From NCBI RefSeq assembly GCF_015354575.1, contig NZ_JACAFQ010000003.1:1-64000 (forward strand): 64,000 nt of DNA, in the 5' to 3' direction. The position numbers and the translations under genes were made by a program. Source of the stretch: Pseudomonas sp. UFMG81 (GTDB lineage: Bacteria > Pseudomonadota > Gammaproteobacteria > Pseudomonadales > Pseudomonadaceae). Within the stretch, counting starts at the first letter, position 1, and every line of letters begins with the position of its first letter. Of the stretch, positions 56,021-64,000 are shown one piece after another. The notes beneath the pieces were generated by a model, which saw only the letters and a program-made list of their open reading frames with translations, was not told the DNA's origin and did no database searches.

Positions 56021-56926
56021 ATGAGCAATGCCGCATTGGCCACCGCGCCACACACCCAGGAACTGGACATCCACCCCGTCGCCGGGCGCATCGGCGCCGA
56101 GATCCGTGGCGTCAAACTGTCCGCCGACCTCGACGCCGCCACGATCGACGCCATCCAGGCGGCGCTGGTACAGCACAAGGTGATCTTCTTCCGGGGCCAG
56201 GACCACCTCGATGACGTAGGCCAGGAAGCCTTCGCTCAACTACTGGGCGAGCCAATCGCCCACCCCACCGTGCCGGTGGTCGACGGCACCAGCTACTTGC
56301 TTCAGCTCGACGGCGCCGAAGGCCAGCGGGCCAACTCCTGGCACACCGACGTGACCTTCGTCGACGCCTACCCCAAGGCCTCGATCCTGCGCAGCGTGGT
56401 AGCCCCGGCTTCCGGGGGCGACACGGTGTGGGCCAACACCGCCGCCGCTTACGAGGAACTGCCCGAGCCATTGAAAGCGCTGGCCGAAACGCTATGGGCG
56501 GTGCACAGCAACGAGTACGACTACGCCAGCGTGAAGCCGGACGTCGACCCGGCCAAGCTCGAACGCTACCGCAAGGTGTTCACCTCGACGGTGTACGAGA
56601 CCGAGCACCCGGTGGTGCGCGTGCACCCGATCAGCGGCGAGCGGGTGTTGCAGTTGGGGCATTTCGTCAAACGCATCAAGGGCTATTCGCTGGCCGATTC
56701 GCAGCATTTGTTCGCGCTGCTGCAGGGGCATGTGACGCGCCTGGAGAACACCGTGCGCTGGCGCTGGCAGGCGGGCGACGTGGCGATCTGGGACAACCGG
56801 GCGACCCAGCATTACGCGGTGGATGACTATGGTGTGCAGCCGCGCATCGTGCGCCGAGTGACGTTGGCTGGCGAGGTGCCGGTTGGGGTGGATGGGCAAG
56901 CAAGCCGGACCACACGCAAGGGCTGA
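56021..56926 (+). CDS. atsK: Alkyl sulfate 2-oxoglutarate dioxygenase AtsK
   Basis: A 301-residue Fe(II)/2-oxoglutarate dioxygenase of the TauD family. The iron ligands fall at H108 and D110 (SWHTDVTF) and H264 ([12 protein letters not shown]), the numbers known for AtsK from P. putida S-313, and length is identical. The Arg for 2-oxoglutarate is in RIVRRVT. AtsK hydroxylates medium-chain alkyl sulfates, releasing sulfate and aldehyde, for sulfur supply. GAGGAG precedes ATG 56021. Co-transcribed with atsR. Confidence 0.93.
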   Translation: MSNAALATAPHTQELDIHPVAGRIGAEIRGVKLSADLDAATIDAIQAALVQHKVIFFRGQDHLDDVGQEAFAQLLGEPIAHPTVPVVDGTSYLLQLDGAEGQRANSWHTDVTFVDAYPKASILRSVVAPASGGDTVWANTAAAYEELPEPLKALAETLWAVHSNEYDYASVKPDVDPAKLERYRKVFTSTVYETEHPVVRVHPISGERVLQLGHFVKRIKGYSLADSQHLFALLQGHVTRLENTVRWRWQAGDVAIWDNRATQHYAVDDYGVQPRIVRRVTLAGEVPVGVDGQASRTTRKG

Positions 56927-57013
56927 AGCCACCCAGCACGCCTTTGGATGCGGTAGGAGCCTTGCTGGCGAAGGCCACACCGCAGTCTCACGCCGAACCG
57001 AGATTCGGCGCGA

Positions 57014-57106
57014 CCTCTGTAGGAGCGGTTTCAGCCGCGATCACCCGCCCAGCGGGAGCCAGGCACCGCGCCGCTTGCATCGCGGCTGAAGCCGCTCCTA
57101 CAGAGG
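57014..57106. repeat. REP-like inverted pair at the junction before the truncated rhs
   Basis: 28-base arms at 57014-57041 and 57079-57106 (GGAGCGG-TTCAGCCGCGAT type) with one mismatch. The rhs frame begins about 30 bases later without a start codon, so this element marks the breakpoint. The region 56927-57013 also holds a partial GCCTTGCTGGCGAAGG element. Confidence 0.8.
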
Positions 57107-57136
57107 CCTGCTGCCCCCCCAGCATTCCCACACCCA

Positions 57137-59950
57137 CCCTATGTCACCGACGCCCACGGCCAGGAAACCTGGCACTACTACGACGCCCTCGGCTACACCT
57201 ACCGCCTGATCCACCCGGACGGCCGCGAGGAATGGCTGTTCCGCGATGAACGCAAGAACGTCATCCGCCACGTCCACCCCGACGGCAGCCAGGACCGCTA
57301 CACCTACGATGAGCGCAGCAACCTGCTGCAGCACATCCGCGCCGACCACAGCACGGTGCACTACACCTACGACGAGCACGACCAACCGATCAAGCTGCGT
57401 GATGCCGAGGGTGGCTTGTGGCTACGCGACTATGACGAGCGCGGCAACCTGCTCGAGAGCATCGATCCGCTGGGCCATAAGACCGAGTTCGCCTACACCC
57501 CGGCCGGGTTGGTCAAGGCGATCAAGGATGCGCTGGGCAACGAGAAGACACTCGCCTACAACGCTGCTGGGCAGTTGCTTGAATACACGGACTGCTCGGG
57601 CAAAACCAGCCAGTGGACATACAACGCCTTCGGCCAGCTGACCGCCTTCGCCGATGCAGCGGGTAACACGACCGCTTACGAATACCAGGCCGGGCAACTG
57701 GCCAAGGTCACCCACCCGGACAAGACCGAGGAACGCTTCAACTACGACGCCGAAGGGCGTCTGCTGGCGCATGTCGACGCGCTTGATCGCTGCACCACGT
57801 GGTCCTATACCGCTGCCGGTATGCTCGCTGAGCGCATCGACGCCAACGAGCACACCCTGCGTTATCGCTGGGACAAGCTCGGCCGCTTGATCGGGCTGGA
57901 AAACGAAAACATCAGCAAGGCCACCTTCCTCTACGACCCGGTGGGCCGACTGCTGCAAGAGACCGGTTTCGATGGCCTAGTCACCCGCTACCAATACGAC
58001 CCGTACAGCGGTCGATTGGCGAGCACCCAGGCTGGCCAACGCCGGATCGAGCTGACCTTCGACCCGATGGGCCGATTGAGCGAGCGCACGGCCCGCCTGG
58101 GCAACCAGAGCCAAAGCGAAACTTTCGCCTACGACGGCAACGGCCAGTTGATCCAAGCCGTCAACGCCGCCAGCAAGCTGCAATGGTTCCACGACGAAGC
58201 CGGCAACCTGACCCGCGAGCACCAGCACTACCTGGCCACCGGCACACCGATGGTTGCGGTGTGGCAGCACGAGTACGACGCGCTCAACCAACGCACCGCG
58301 ACGATTCGTCCGGACGGCCACAAGGTCAGCTGGCTGACCTACGGCAGCGGCCACCTGCTCGGCATGACCCTCGACCAGCACGAAATGCTGGCTTACGAGC
58401 GCGACGACCTGCACCGCGAAATCGTGCGCCATCAGGGCAATCAGCTGATGCAGACCCAGGACTGGGACCCGGCCGGGCGTTTGCAGGAGCAGTTGTTGGG
58501 CAGCCACGACGGCCAGTCCACGCTGCTCAAGCGTCAGTACCGTTATGACGCTGCTGGGCAACTGACCAACATCCACGACAGCCGTCGTGGCCCGTTGGCG
58601 TACCAGTACGATCCCGTCGGCCACCTGCTCAAGGCCACCAGCCGCCTCGGCGTGGAAACCTTCGCTTTCGACCCGGCCGGTAACCTGCTGGATCAGAAAA
58701 CCCAGGAACTGAACCGCCCGCTGGAAGCCGATCCACGGCGTAACAAGCTGATGGACAACCTGCTGCGCGAGTACGCCGGCACCCACTACAAATACGACGA
58801 ACGCGGTAACCTGATCCACCGCCTGCATAACGGCGCACATGCCCATTTCACCTGGGACCTGTTCGACCGTCTGGCCAGCTACAACGATGACCAGCTCAAG
58901 GTCGATTACAGCTACGACGCCCTGGGCCGGCGCCTGCACAAGCATTCGGTGGCGCATTTCTGGGATCGCCCGGAAGCGGGCACCGGCTGGAACCAGCTGC
59001 AACGGGCCAAGCGGCAACGCGAACTTGGCTGTGGCTTCACCCTGTTTGGTTGGGATGGCGACACCCTGGCCTGGGAGAGCTCACCGCCGCGTGATGAAGG
59101 CGACACCGGCCGAACCGTGCATTACCTGTACGAGCCAAACAGTTTTGTGCCGGTGGCCCAGGCTCTGCGCAAAAGTCCGATCCGCTTGCACAAGCAACCA
59201 GACTGGAGCCAGCGCGAATACGACTTCGATCAGGATCCGTTGTGGCACACCGAGGTGAAACCACAGGCGTTCGACGCAATTGCCTGGTACCAGTGCGATC
59301 ACCTTGGCACGCCGATGGAGCTGACCGATGAGCACGGCCACATCGCTTGGGCAGGGCAGTACAAGGCGTGGGGCGAAGTGCGTGAGGAGCGTTCGGCATG
59401 GGCCAAACAGCATGGCCTGGGCAACCCGATTCGCTTCCAGGGTCAATACCACGATCATGAGACCCGACTGCACTACAACCGTTATCGCTACTATGATCCG
59501 CTGGCTGGCCGGTTTGTTTGCCCGGATCCAATTAAATACGCGGGCGGCTACAATTTCCTCACATATGCTCCAAACCCGATAAACTGGATCGACCCTTACG
59601 GTTTAAGCGCTAGTGCTGACGACTGCAAATGTGGGCCTAAAACGCCTAAAACACTAGAAACGATTGCAAACCCACCTCAAGCGCCGGTGATACCTCCGGG
59701 CTGGGAGAGTCGCCCAGGTCGAAATGGGGGTGAAATTTATTACCCACCTGGCACAGATCCCGCGAAAGGGGAGCATATCCGTGTCATGCCACCAGGTTCC
59801 TCGCCAGTGCCAGGTTATGAGCATGGTTACTGGAGATGGCAAAACGAACATAAGCAACCGATGAACCCGGCCTCAGGTAAACCTGGCAAGGGACAAGGTG
59901 ACACACATGTTCCGCTACCACCTGATTCATTACCACCATTACGTCGCTAG
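57137..59950 (+). pseudogene. 5'-truncated rhs gene with an intact toxin tip
   Basis: An open frame of 938 codons coding for Rhs/YD repeats (YTYDERSNLLQHI, YDERGNLLESIDPLGHKTEF, and so on), the conserved closing motif (RYYDPLAGRFVCPDPIKYAGGYNFLTYAPNP...DPYGL, about 59500-59608) and a variable tip of about 115 residues. The Rhs sequence starts at 57137 with no start codon; the first possible one is GTG 57356. Full Rhs proteins have about 1400 residues with an N-terminal PAAR part, so this copy is cut. The tip (GWESRPGRNGGEIYYPPGT...IRVMPPG...DTHVPLP) resembles BECR-fold RNase toxin tips. An immunity gene follows. Confidence 0.85.
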
Positions 59951-59969
59951 GGAAAAATGAGGAAAGTTT

Positions 59970-60362
59970 ATGTATCGGCTACCAGAAAATTTTGATTTCG
60001 AGCTATTGTCGGGCTGCTACTTGGAAACAATTTGCTTTGGCGCCCAAGTGACTGTATTTAACTTTAAACGCCCACAACACACCCCGGGAATCAGGGCGTA
60101 TACGGTGTCGTTTGCTGTGGAAGGGGGCTTGATTTTCAATATAGGAGAGCACAATGGAAATCGAGATTTTGGTGACCCCTATAGCAGCGCAGCACTATTA
60201 AATTTGATATTGAGCGATGTAAGTAGCGTGACAATATCGAAAGCTTCCGACCTGAAGATAAGTTTCGACACTGATGACCACCTGACAATAGCATCATCTG
60301 ACAATGATGAATTTGAAAGTTGCACCATATATCTAAATGATGGCGAGGTCATAGTTATTTGA
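59970..60362 (+). CDS. Rhs-tip immunity protein, DUF6188-like
   Basis: A 130-residue protein starting MYRLPENFDFELLSGCYLETICFGAQVTVFNF, like DUF6188 proteins found next to polymorphic toxins. It lies 19 bases after the toxin stop, with GAGGAAAG before the ATG. Codon use is AT-richer than the flanking core genes. It should neutralise the tip just upstream. Specificity is inferred from position. Confidence 0.75.
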   Translation: MYRLPENFDFELLSGCYLETICFGAQVTVFNFKRPQHTPGIRAYTVSFAVEGGLIFNIGEHNGNRDFGDPYSSAALLNLILSDVSSVTISKASDLKISFDTDDHLTIASSDNDEFESCTIYLNDGEVIVI

Positions 60363-60420
60363 TTTCGGTCAGTTGACGAAAGATTGATTCGCGCAGCTCG
60401 GTGAAAGGCAGTAGCGCGCA

Positions 60421-60456
60421 ACGTATTGAGGGCGGCACCTTCCACCCTCAATACGT
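60421..60456 (+). terminator. 12-bp hairpin after the first immunity gene
   Basis: ACGTATTGAGGG and CCCTCAATACGT pair around 12 bases, 58 bases after the immunity stop. There is no clear T-run, so termination or mRNA protection are both possible. Confidence 0.5.
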
Positions 60457-60504
60457 ATAGCGTCACATTATCGAACCTTGTTGATTGGCTGTCGGAGGCC
60501 TAGG

Positions 60505-60885
60505 CCGAGCCATATGAGCCTCAGTGCCTCATCCCCAGTTCCGCATCATCCATCAGCGCCTTGGCCAGCGCGCTCAGATAATACGACGCCCAGAGCAGTT
60601 GCGGCTTCTCTTCCATGATCCCGGCGATGGTCAGGTCGCGCACGCAGCCCATCAGCTCCGAGGCTTGGTCGCGGGCGTGTTGGCAGGGGATGCCGGGTTC
60701 GATGCAGAACAGCGGGTCGGTTTGGCCTTCGCCCTGGTAGAACTTGGTTTTGCCGGCTGTGGTGTTGGGGGTGGTGTCGTCTGTGGCCATTGTTTTTTCC
60801 CTGAAGTGGTGGGTGCCTGGGCGGGCCCTTTCGCCAGCAAGGCTGGCTCCTACAGGTGGAGCGTGGCGTTTTTCGTAGGAGCCGG
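60505..60885. repeat. Direct repeat copy 1 (about 381 bp) with a DUF3077 gene
   Basis: Almost identical to 63201-63582, with a few substitutions and one indel. It holds the whole DUF3077 gene, its upstream spacer and a REP-like arm, and stops inside that arm, where rhs sequence begins. Confidence 0.85.
60521..60790 (-). CDS. DUF3077 protein, copy 1
   Basis: An 89-residue protein: MATDDTTPNTTAGKTKFYQGEGQ, then FCIEPGIPCQHARDQASELMGCVRDLTIAGIMEEKPQLLWASYYLSALAKALMDDAELGM. The helical part matches DUF3077, a small family common in pseudomonads and of unknown role. The copy at 63217-63486 differs at only a few residues. ATG 60790 follows a weak ribosome site. Confidence 0.8.
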   Translation of the reverse strand: MATDDTTPNTTAGKTKFYQGEGQTDPLFCIEPGIPCQHARDQASELMGCVRDLTIAGIMEEKPQLLWASYYLSALAKALMDDAELGMRH

Positions 60886-61868
60886 GTTGGGATGGCGACA
60901 CCCTGGCCTGGGAGAGCTCACCGCCGCGTGATGAAGGCGACACCGGCCGAACCGTGCATTACCTGTACGAACCCGGCAGCTTCGTGCCGGTCGCCCAGGC
61001 CTTGCGCAAGAGCCCAATCCGCCTGCACAAGCAACCGGATTGGAGCCAGCGCGAGTACGACTTCAATCAGGATCCGTTGTGGCACACCGAGGTAAAGCCA
61101 CAGCCGTTCGACGCGATTGCCTGGTACCACTGCGATCACCTTGGCACGCCGATGGAGCTGACCGATTAGCATGGCCACATCGCTTGGGCAGGGCAGTACA
61201 AGGCGTGGGGTGAAGTGAGGGAGGAGCGCTCGGACTGGGCCAAGCAGCACGGTCTGGGTAACCCGATTCGGTTCCAGGGCCAATACCACGACCATGAGAC
61301 CGGGCTGCACTACAACCGCTATCGGTATTACAACCCAAGAAACGGAACGTTTATAAGTCAGGATCCAATCGGCTATTTAGGGGGAGGGAATTTTTACGAG
61401 TACGCGCCCAACCCCGCCATGTGGGTAGACCCACTGGGTCTGGCTCGTGACTTGTCAGGATGCGACAAATCAAATCGACCGTTAAGCAGTAGTCAATACT
61501 CCGTGCTTTACGAGGTTCAGCTTACTCCTGGCCAAGAGATCGGTAGTGACCCATCCCATTTCAGAGAGTCTAATCGACAGCTCGATGCGGCAATGAAAAG
61601 TGATCCACATCTCAAGAAAATGGTGGATCAACACTACCCTGGCGTTTCTGATCATGTTGCAGCAGGCCCTCGAGGCGGTTACAAATCGAGTGCACCGAAA
61701 GGCTTTACTTGGCATCATCACCCATGCCGCAAAGGTGTGCTTCAATTGGTTCCAATGCCGCAACATCGGGCCCCCGGGCCGGCCCAGAGCGTACTGCATC
61801 CGGGAGGGCAAGGCGGCAAAAAAAATTGGGGGGAGGACGTACTAGATGATGAAACTCGAAACACTTGA
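60885..61868 (+). pseudogene. Orphan rhs tip cassette with WHH-type nuclease, broken by a stop codon
   Basis: About 450 bases (60885-61333) repeat the 3' end of the rhs core at 59048-59495, then a different tip follows. There is no start codon or N terminus. One in-frame TAG at 61167-61169 replaces a Glu codon present in the first copy, so translation is split; the second part could start at GTG 61215. The tip after DPLGL (61426-61440) contains FTWHHHPCRKGVLQLVPMPQH and GGQGGKKNWG, the WHH signature of HNH/endonuclease VII-like DNase toxins. An immunity gene overlaps its end. Confidence 0.85.
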
Positions 61869-62187
61869 GTCAGTGCTTGCAGGCATCGACAAGCAACCGT
61901 GGGATTTTGCACTTTACATGCCTCATGGAGTCCCTTGGAACAAGGATACGCTTTGTGCCGTACTTGATCCCGATGACTTCGAAAACGAGCCGAACCCTGA
62001 CAGGCCAAAATTCGCACTGGACAACGACCTGCATTATGCCCTCGGCATCGAGATCATACAAAGCATTATCGAAAATGCCAAAGAGCAACGACCACGGGCG
62101 AACGCTTTCGAATTAGCAGGCGCATTTATTTACTACTATGACAATGACGCTTACATAGACTTATCCAAAAACAATAAAAGACAGTAA
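61846..62187 (+). CDS. Immunity protein for the WHH tip
   Basis: A 113-residue acidic protein (MMKLETLESVLAGIDKQPWDFALYMPHGVPWNKDT ..., ends with AGAFIYYYDNDAYIDLSKNNKRQ). Starts inside the toxin reading frame, with GGAGG upstream, and overlaps it by 23 bases. This is the normal toxin-immunity arrangement. The sequence resembles DUF7716-type immunity proteins only weakly. Confidence 0.75.
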   Translation: MMKLETLESVLAGIDKQPWDFALYMPHGVPWNKDTLCAVLDPDDFENEPNPDRPKFALDNDLHYALGIEIIQSIIENAKEQRPRANAFELAGAFIYYYDNDAYIDLSKNNKRQ

Positions 62188-62261
62188 TATTTCACGCCGC
62201 ACGCGCCGAACGAATAGCAATCCTCGCTAGGCGTTTAGTCCAACAATCCCAAGAATCCACT

Positions 62262-62411
62262 ATGAAACCGTTTTGGATTTTCACTGGATCAGAAAATCTA
62301 TTTCCATCAGGAGTATTTTCCGCGCTAGCCGATGCAGATAAGCGGATAAAAATGGCGGAAAGTGGACAGCGGAAAGGTGATGGATTTATTTTTACTCTAA
62401 CTGCTACCTAA
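62262..62411 (+). pseudogene. Remnant immunity gene, DUF7710-like
   Basis: A 49-residue frame: MKPFWIFTGSENLFPSGVFSALADADKRIK. The opening, with FW-F-G...FPSGVFS, fits the DUF7710 immunity-like family, and the frame stops after a further 19 residues. The family is longer at the C terminus, so the gene looks truncated. Its toxin is gone; the 74 bases upstream (62188-62261) carry no gene. Confidence 0.5.
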
Positions 62412-62662
62412 GCGGGACCTGAGGAGTCACGAAACTTAGGTGGTATCGGCCGAAGAGAGCAGCCCTATTCAATAGGCTATCTAACGAGGAAGCTGACTGG
62501 CAATAGTCGGTGAATGCACGTAGAGAAAACAGCGCGGAAGTTGAAATGAACAGAACAAACGGCGAGGGATACAGAGCTGGAGGCGGCGACTTGCAAACAA
62601 CTTCAAGGGCAGTAATTGTTCGTCGAAACAACAACATCATCACAGCGTGCCCTAACCTATGA
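62412..62662 (+). pseudogene. Frameshifted remnant of a third toxin tip
   Basis: Two pieces in different frames: AGPEESRNLGG..GRREQPYSIG with YLTRKLTGN up to about 62513, then VNARRENSAEVEMN..NGEGYRAGGGDLQTTSRAV and NNNIITACPNL ending at TGA 62660-62662. The stop overlaps the ATG of the next immunity gene as ATGA, the normal toxin-immunity overlap. The tail NNNIITACP looks like toxin ends such as IITAYP. At least one frameshift has killed the gene. Confidence 0.5.
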
Positions 62663-63045
62663 ATAAAACAATTTACCTGCGCTCCCTGCACAAGCTTTAC
62701 TATCATCTGCTATCGATGACAGACGATGAAATTGCTGAGTTTGACATAAATAACAAAAAAAACAGGCAGGCTTTTTTTGCCGAAATGAGAGCTCAATTCG
62801 ATAACTACGGAAACGTTACGCAAGCCTCCATGGTCGACACATTAGAATATTTGTGCGCATCAGGTAAGTGCGAGAAATATTGGGAGAGTATTATCCCGCA
62901 TGAAATCCCGCTTGATGAAATCCACGATAAAAGCGGCTACGCACATGATCTATTTTTGGCCCTAACAGATAGAGAGCCTCATTCAAGCATCAAAGACACA
63001 TTTACAATTAGCTATGAGTTGGCACCAAGAGACCCTATTGATTGA
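62659..63045 (+). CDS. Immunity-like protein of unknown family
   Basis: A 128-residue protein starting MNKTIYLRSLHKLYYHLLSMTDDEIAEFD, AT-rich and helical, with a Glu/Asp-rich middle. Its ATG overlaps the stop of the degraded toxin, and the frame is intact, which suggests it is kept as protection against relatives that still carry the toxin. No known family is recognised. Confidence 0.65.
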   Translation: MNKTIYLRSLHKLYYHLLSMTDDEIAEFDINNKKNRQAFFAEMRAQFDNYGNVTQASMVDTLEYLCASGKCEKYWESIIPHEIPLDEIHDKSGYAHDLFLALTDREPHSSIKDTFTISYELAPRDPID

Positions 63046-63134
63046 CTGTGGAGAAATATTTCTATTGTCAGCGTAGACAGAACAACTCGGTGAGGCTTCC
63101 TGAAGCCTGTATGACATAACTGATGGTACTCAAA

Positions 63135-63154
63135 GGGGTGGCATCTGCCACCCC
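63135..63154 (+). terminator. Hairpin after the last immunity gene
   Basis: GGGGTGGCA and TGCCACCCC pair around TC, 90 bases after the immunity stop. No T-run, so the role is open. Confidence 0.45.
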
Positions 63155-63200
63155 GTACAGTGTTGTTTCGCAACATGCCAGCTAACTGCGGAGTACCCAA

Positions 63201-63582
63201 CCGAGCCGTACTAGCCTCAGCGCCTCATCCCCAGCTCCGCATCATCCATCAGCGCCTTAGCCAGTGCGCTCAGGTAATACGACGCCCAGAGCAGCTGAGG
63301 CTTCTCTTCCATGATCCCGGCGATGGTCAGGTCGCGCACGCAGCCCATCAGCTCCGAGGCTTGGTCGCGGGCGTGCTGGCAGGGGATGCCGGGTTCGATG
63401 CAGAACAGCGGGTCGGTTTGGCCTTCGCCCTGGTAGAACTTGGTTTTGCCTGCTGTGGTGTTGGAGGTGGTGTCGTCTGTGGTCATTGTTTTTCTCCCTG
63501 AAGTGGTGGGGGCCTGGGCGGGCCCTTTCGCCAGCAAGGCTGGCTCCTACAGGTGGAGCGTGGCGTTTTTCGTAGGAGCCGG
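63201..63582. repeat. Direct repeat copy 2 (about 382 bp) with a DUF3077 gene
   Basis: Nearly identical to 60505-60885. Here the REP-like arm continues normally into CTTGCCGGCG, so this is probably the original context and copy 1 the rearranged one. Confidence 0.85.
63217..63486 (-). CDS. DUF3077 protein, copy 2
   Basis: An 89-residue protein almost identical to copy 1 (MTTDDTTSNTTAGK in place of MATDDTTPNTTAGK, last residue Arg in place of His). Both copies lie on the strand opposite to the rhs modules. Next on the same strand is a DUF6124 gene; together they are typical small companion genes in pseudomonads. Confidence 0.82.
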   Translation of the reverse strand: MTTDDTTSNTTAGKTKFYQGEGQTDPLFCIEPGIPCQHARDQASELMGCVRDLTIAGIMEEKPQLLWASYYLSALAKALMDDAELGMRR

Positions 63583-63610
63583 CTTGCCGGCGAACAGGGC
63601 CGGCCAGGGC

Positions 63611-63853
63611 CTAGTGCATTACCTGTGGCTGCGCCGACATCTGCACCTGGATCAACGCCGATTCGAGCAACACGCGCAGCGATTCGACTTCGTGGATCGA
63701 CGCCATCATCAGGATGGTGGCCGGTGACCTGGGCTGGGCGTGCACGGCCTGATGGGCCACGGTCAGCGCGCACAGGGCGTACTCGGTGGCCTGGATGAGG
63801 ATGTCTTCGAGGGAGTGAGGGTTGCGGGGTGGATCGGGAACAATCTTAAGCAT
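63611..63853 (-). CDS. DUF6124 family protein
   Basis: An 80-residue protein: MLKIVPDPPRNPHSLEDILIQATEYALCALTVAHQAVHAQPRSPATILMMASIHEVESLRVLLESAL. It fits DUF6124, small helical proteins frequent in Pseudomonas; role unknown. 124 bases upstream of DUF3077 copy 2 with a REP-like pair between. The last 147 bases of the window (63854-64000) show nothing else definable. Confidence 0.75.
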   Translation of the reverse strand: MLKIVPDPPRNPHSLEDILIQATEYALCALTVAHQAVHAQPRSPATILMMASIHEVESLRVLLESALIQVQMSAQPQVMH

Positions 63854-64000
63854 GTGGTCTGCCTCTATAAGGGCCGCTACAGGCTTGCTGTCAAACAAGT
63901 GGGTGGCAGCTGTACATGGGTTGACAGACCGGCAGGCAAACCAAAACCCGGCGCACATGAAGTGCCCCATGCACAGCAGCCATTGAGGGCTAAGCCATGT

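Noticed and set aside
60179-60466. Minus-strand frame over the first immunity gene
   Set aside because: Shadow without ribosome site; the plus-strand immunity gene has both position and start signal.

Overview
The window is a piece of a Pseudomonas chromosome, most likely of the P. putida group. The evidence is GC-rich coding, many inverted-repeat REP-like sequences between genes, and the order argH, algR, hemC, hemD, hemX, hemY, a dsbB-like gene, algQ, a peptidyl-prolyl isomerase gene, algP and an ABC-F gene. The lptM-lysA-dapF-DUF484-xerC operon and an AtsK dioxygenase carrying the known iron ligands H108, D110 and H264 fit the same group. There is no rRNA, prophage, insertion sequence or CRISPR array; one tRNA-Arg(CCG) is present.

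Layout. 1-2030 is a small accessory stretch: the tail of an unknown protein, a membrane protein, a RelB-like antitoxin facing a YafQ-like toxin, and a SLOG-family protein. 2030-5270 holds mgtA with a leader that has a 46-codon ORF and a hairpin over the ribosome site. 5600-8800 is ubiK, then glnK-amtB behind a sigma-54 promoter with NtrC-type sites, then sutA with a long structured leader. 8900-19500 is core metabolism: the lysine and recombinase operon on the minus strand, cyaY, rnk, cyaA and a GST. 19800-32900 is the argH/algR/hem/algQ/algP block. 33000-47400 is mixed: a LysE exporter, a slipin-NfeD pair, a YbaK-like deacylase, a CBS protein, two zinc-ribbon membrane proteins, an M20 peptidase, a DUF3857 transglutaminase-like protein, a lipoprotein hydrolase and a glycine-rich autotransporter.

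47600-57000 is the sulfur-linked region. A GntR/UTRA regulator with its own 16-bp palindromic operator leads an APS-reductase-like flavoprotein, a double-cluster ferredoxin, a HEAT-repeat protein and a DUF971 protein. Next to it is an alkyl-sulfate system: atsC and atsB on the minus strand, atsR and atsK on the plus strand. AtsB is a double-length permease, and a REP-like sequence is read through in frame at its N terminus.

57100-63900 is a graveyard and arsenal of Rhs toxin tips. It contains a 5'-truncated rhs with an intact tip and immunity gene, a second orphan tip (WHH nuclease type) broken by one stop codon but followed by an immunity gene, an immunity remnant, and a frameshifted third toxin tail that overlaps a further intact immunity gene. 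A 0.38-kb direct repeat carrying a DUF3077 gene frames the second to fourth modules. No vgrG, PAAR gene or intact rhs lies in the window.

The best candidates for undescribed biology are the flavoprotein/ferredoxin/HEAT/DUF971 operon, the Rhs tip and immunity array, the convergent toxin-antitoxin pair, and two hairpins that bury ribosome binding sites (mgtA and the TIGR02647 gene). All family calls were made by reading motifs; no database search was run.
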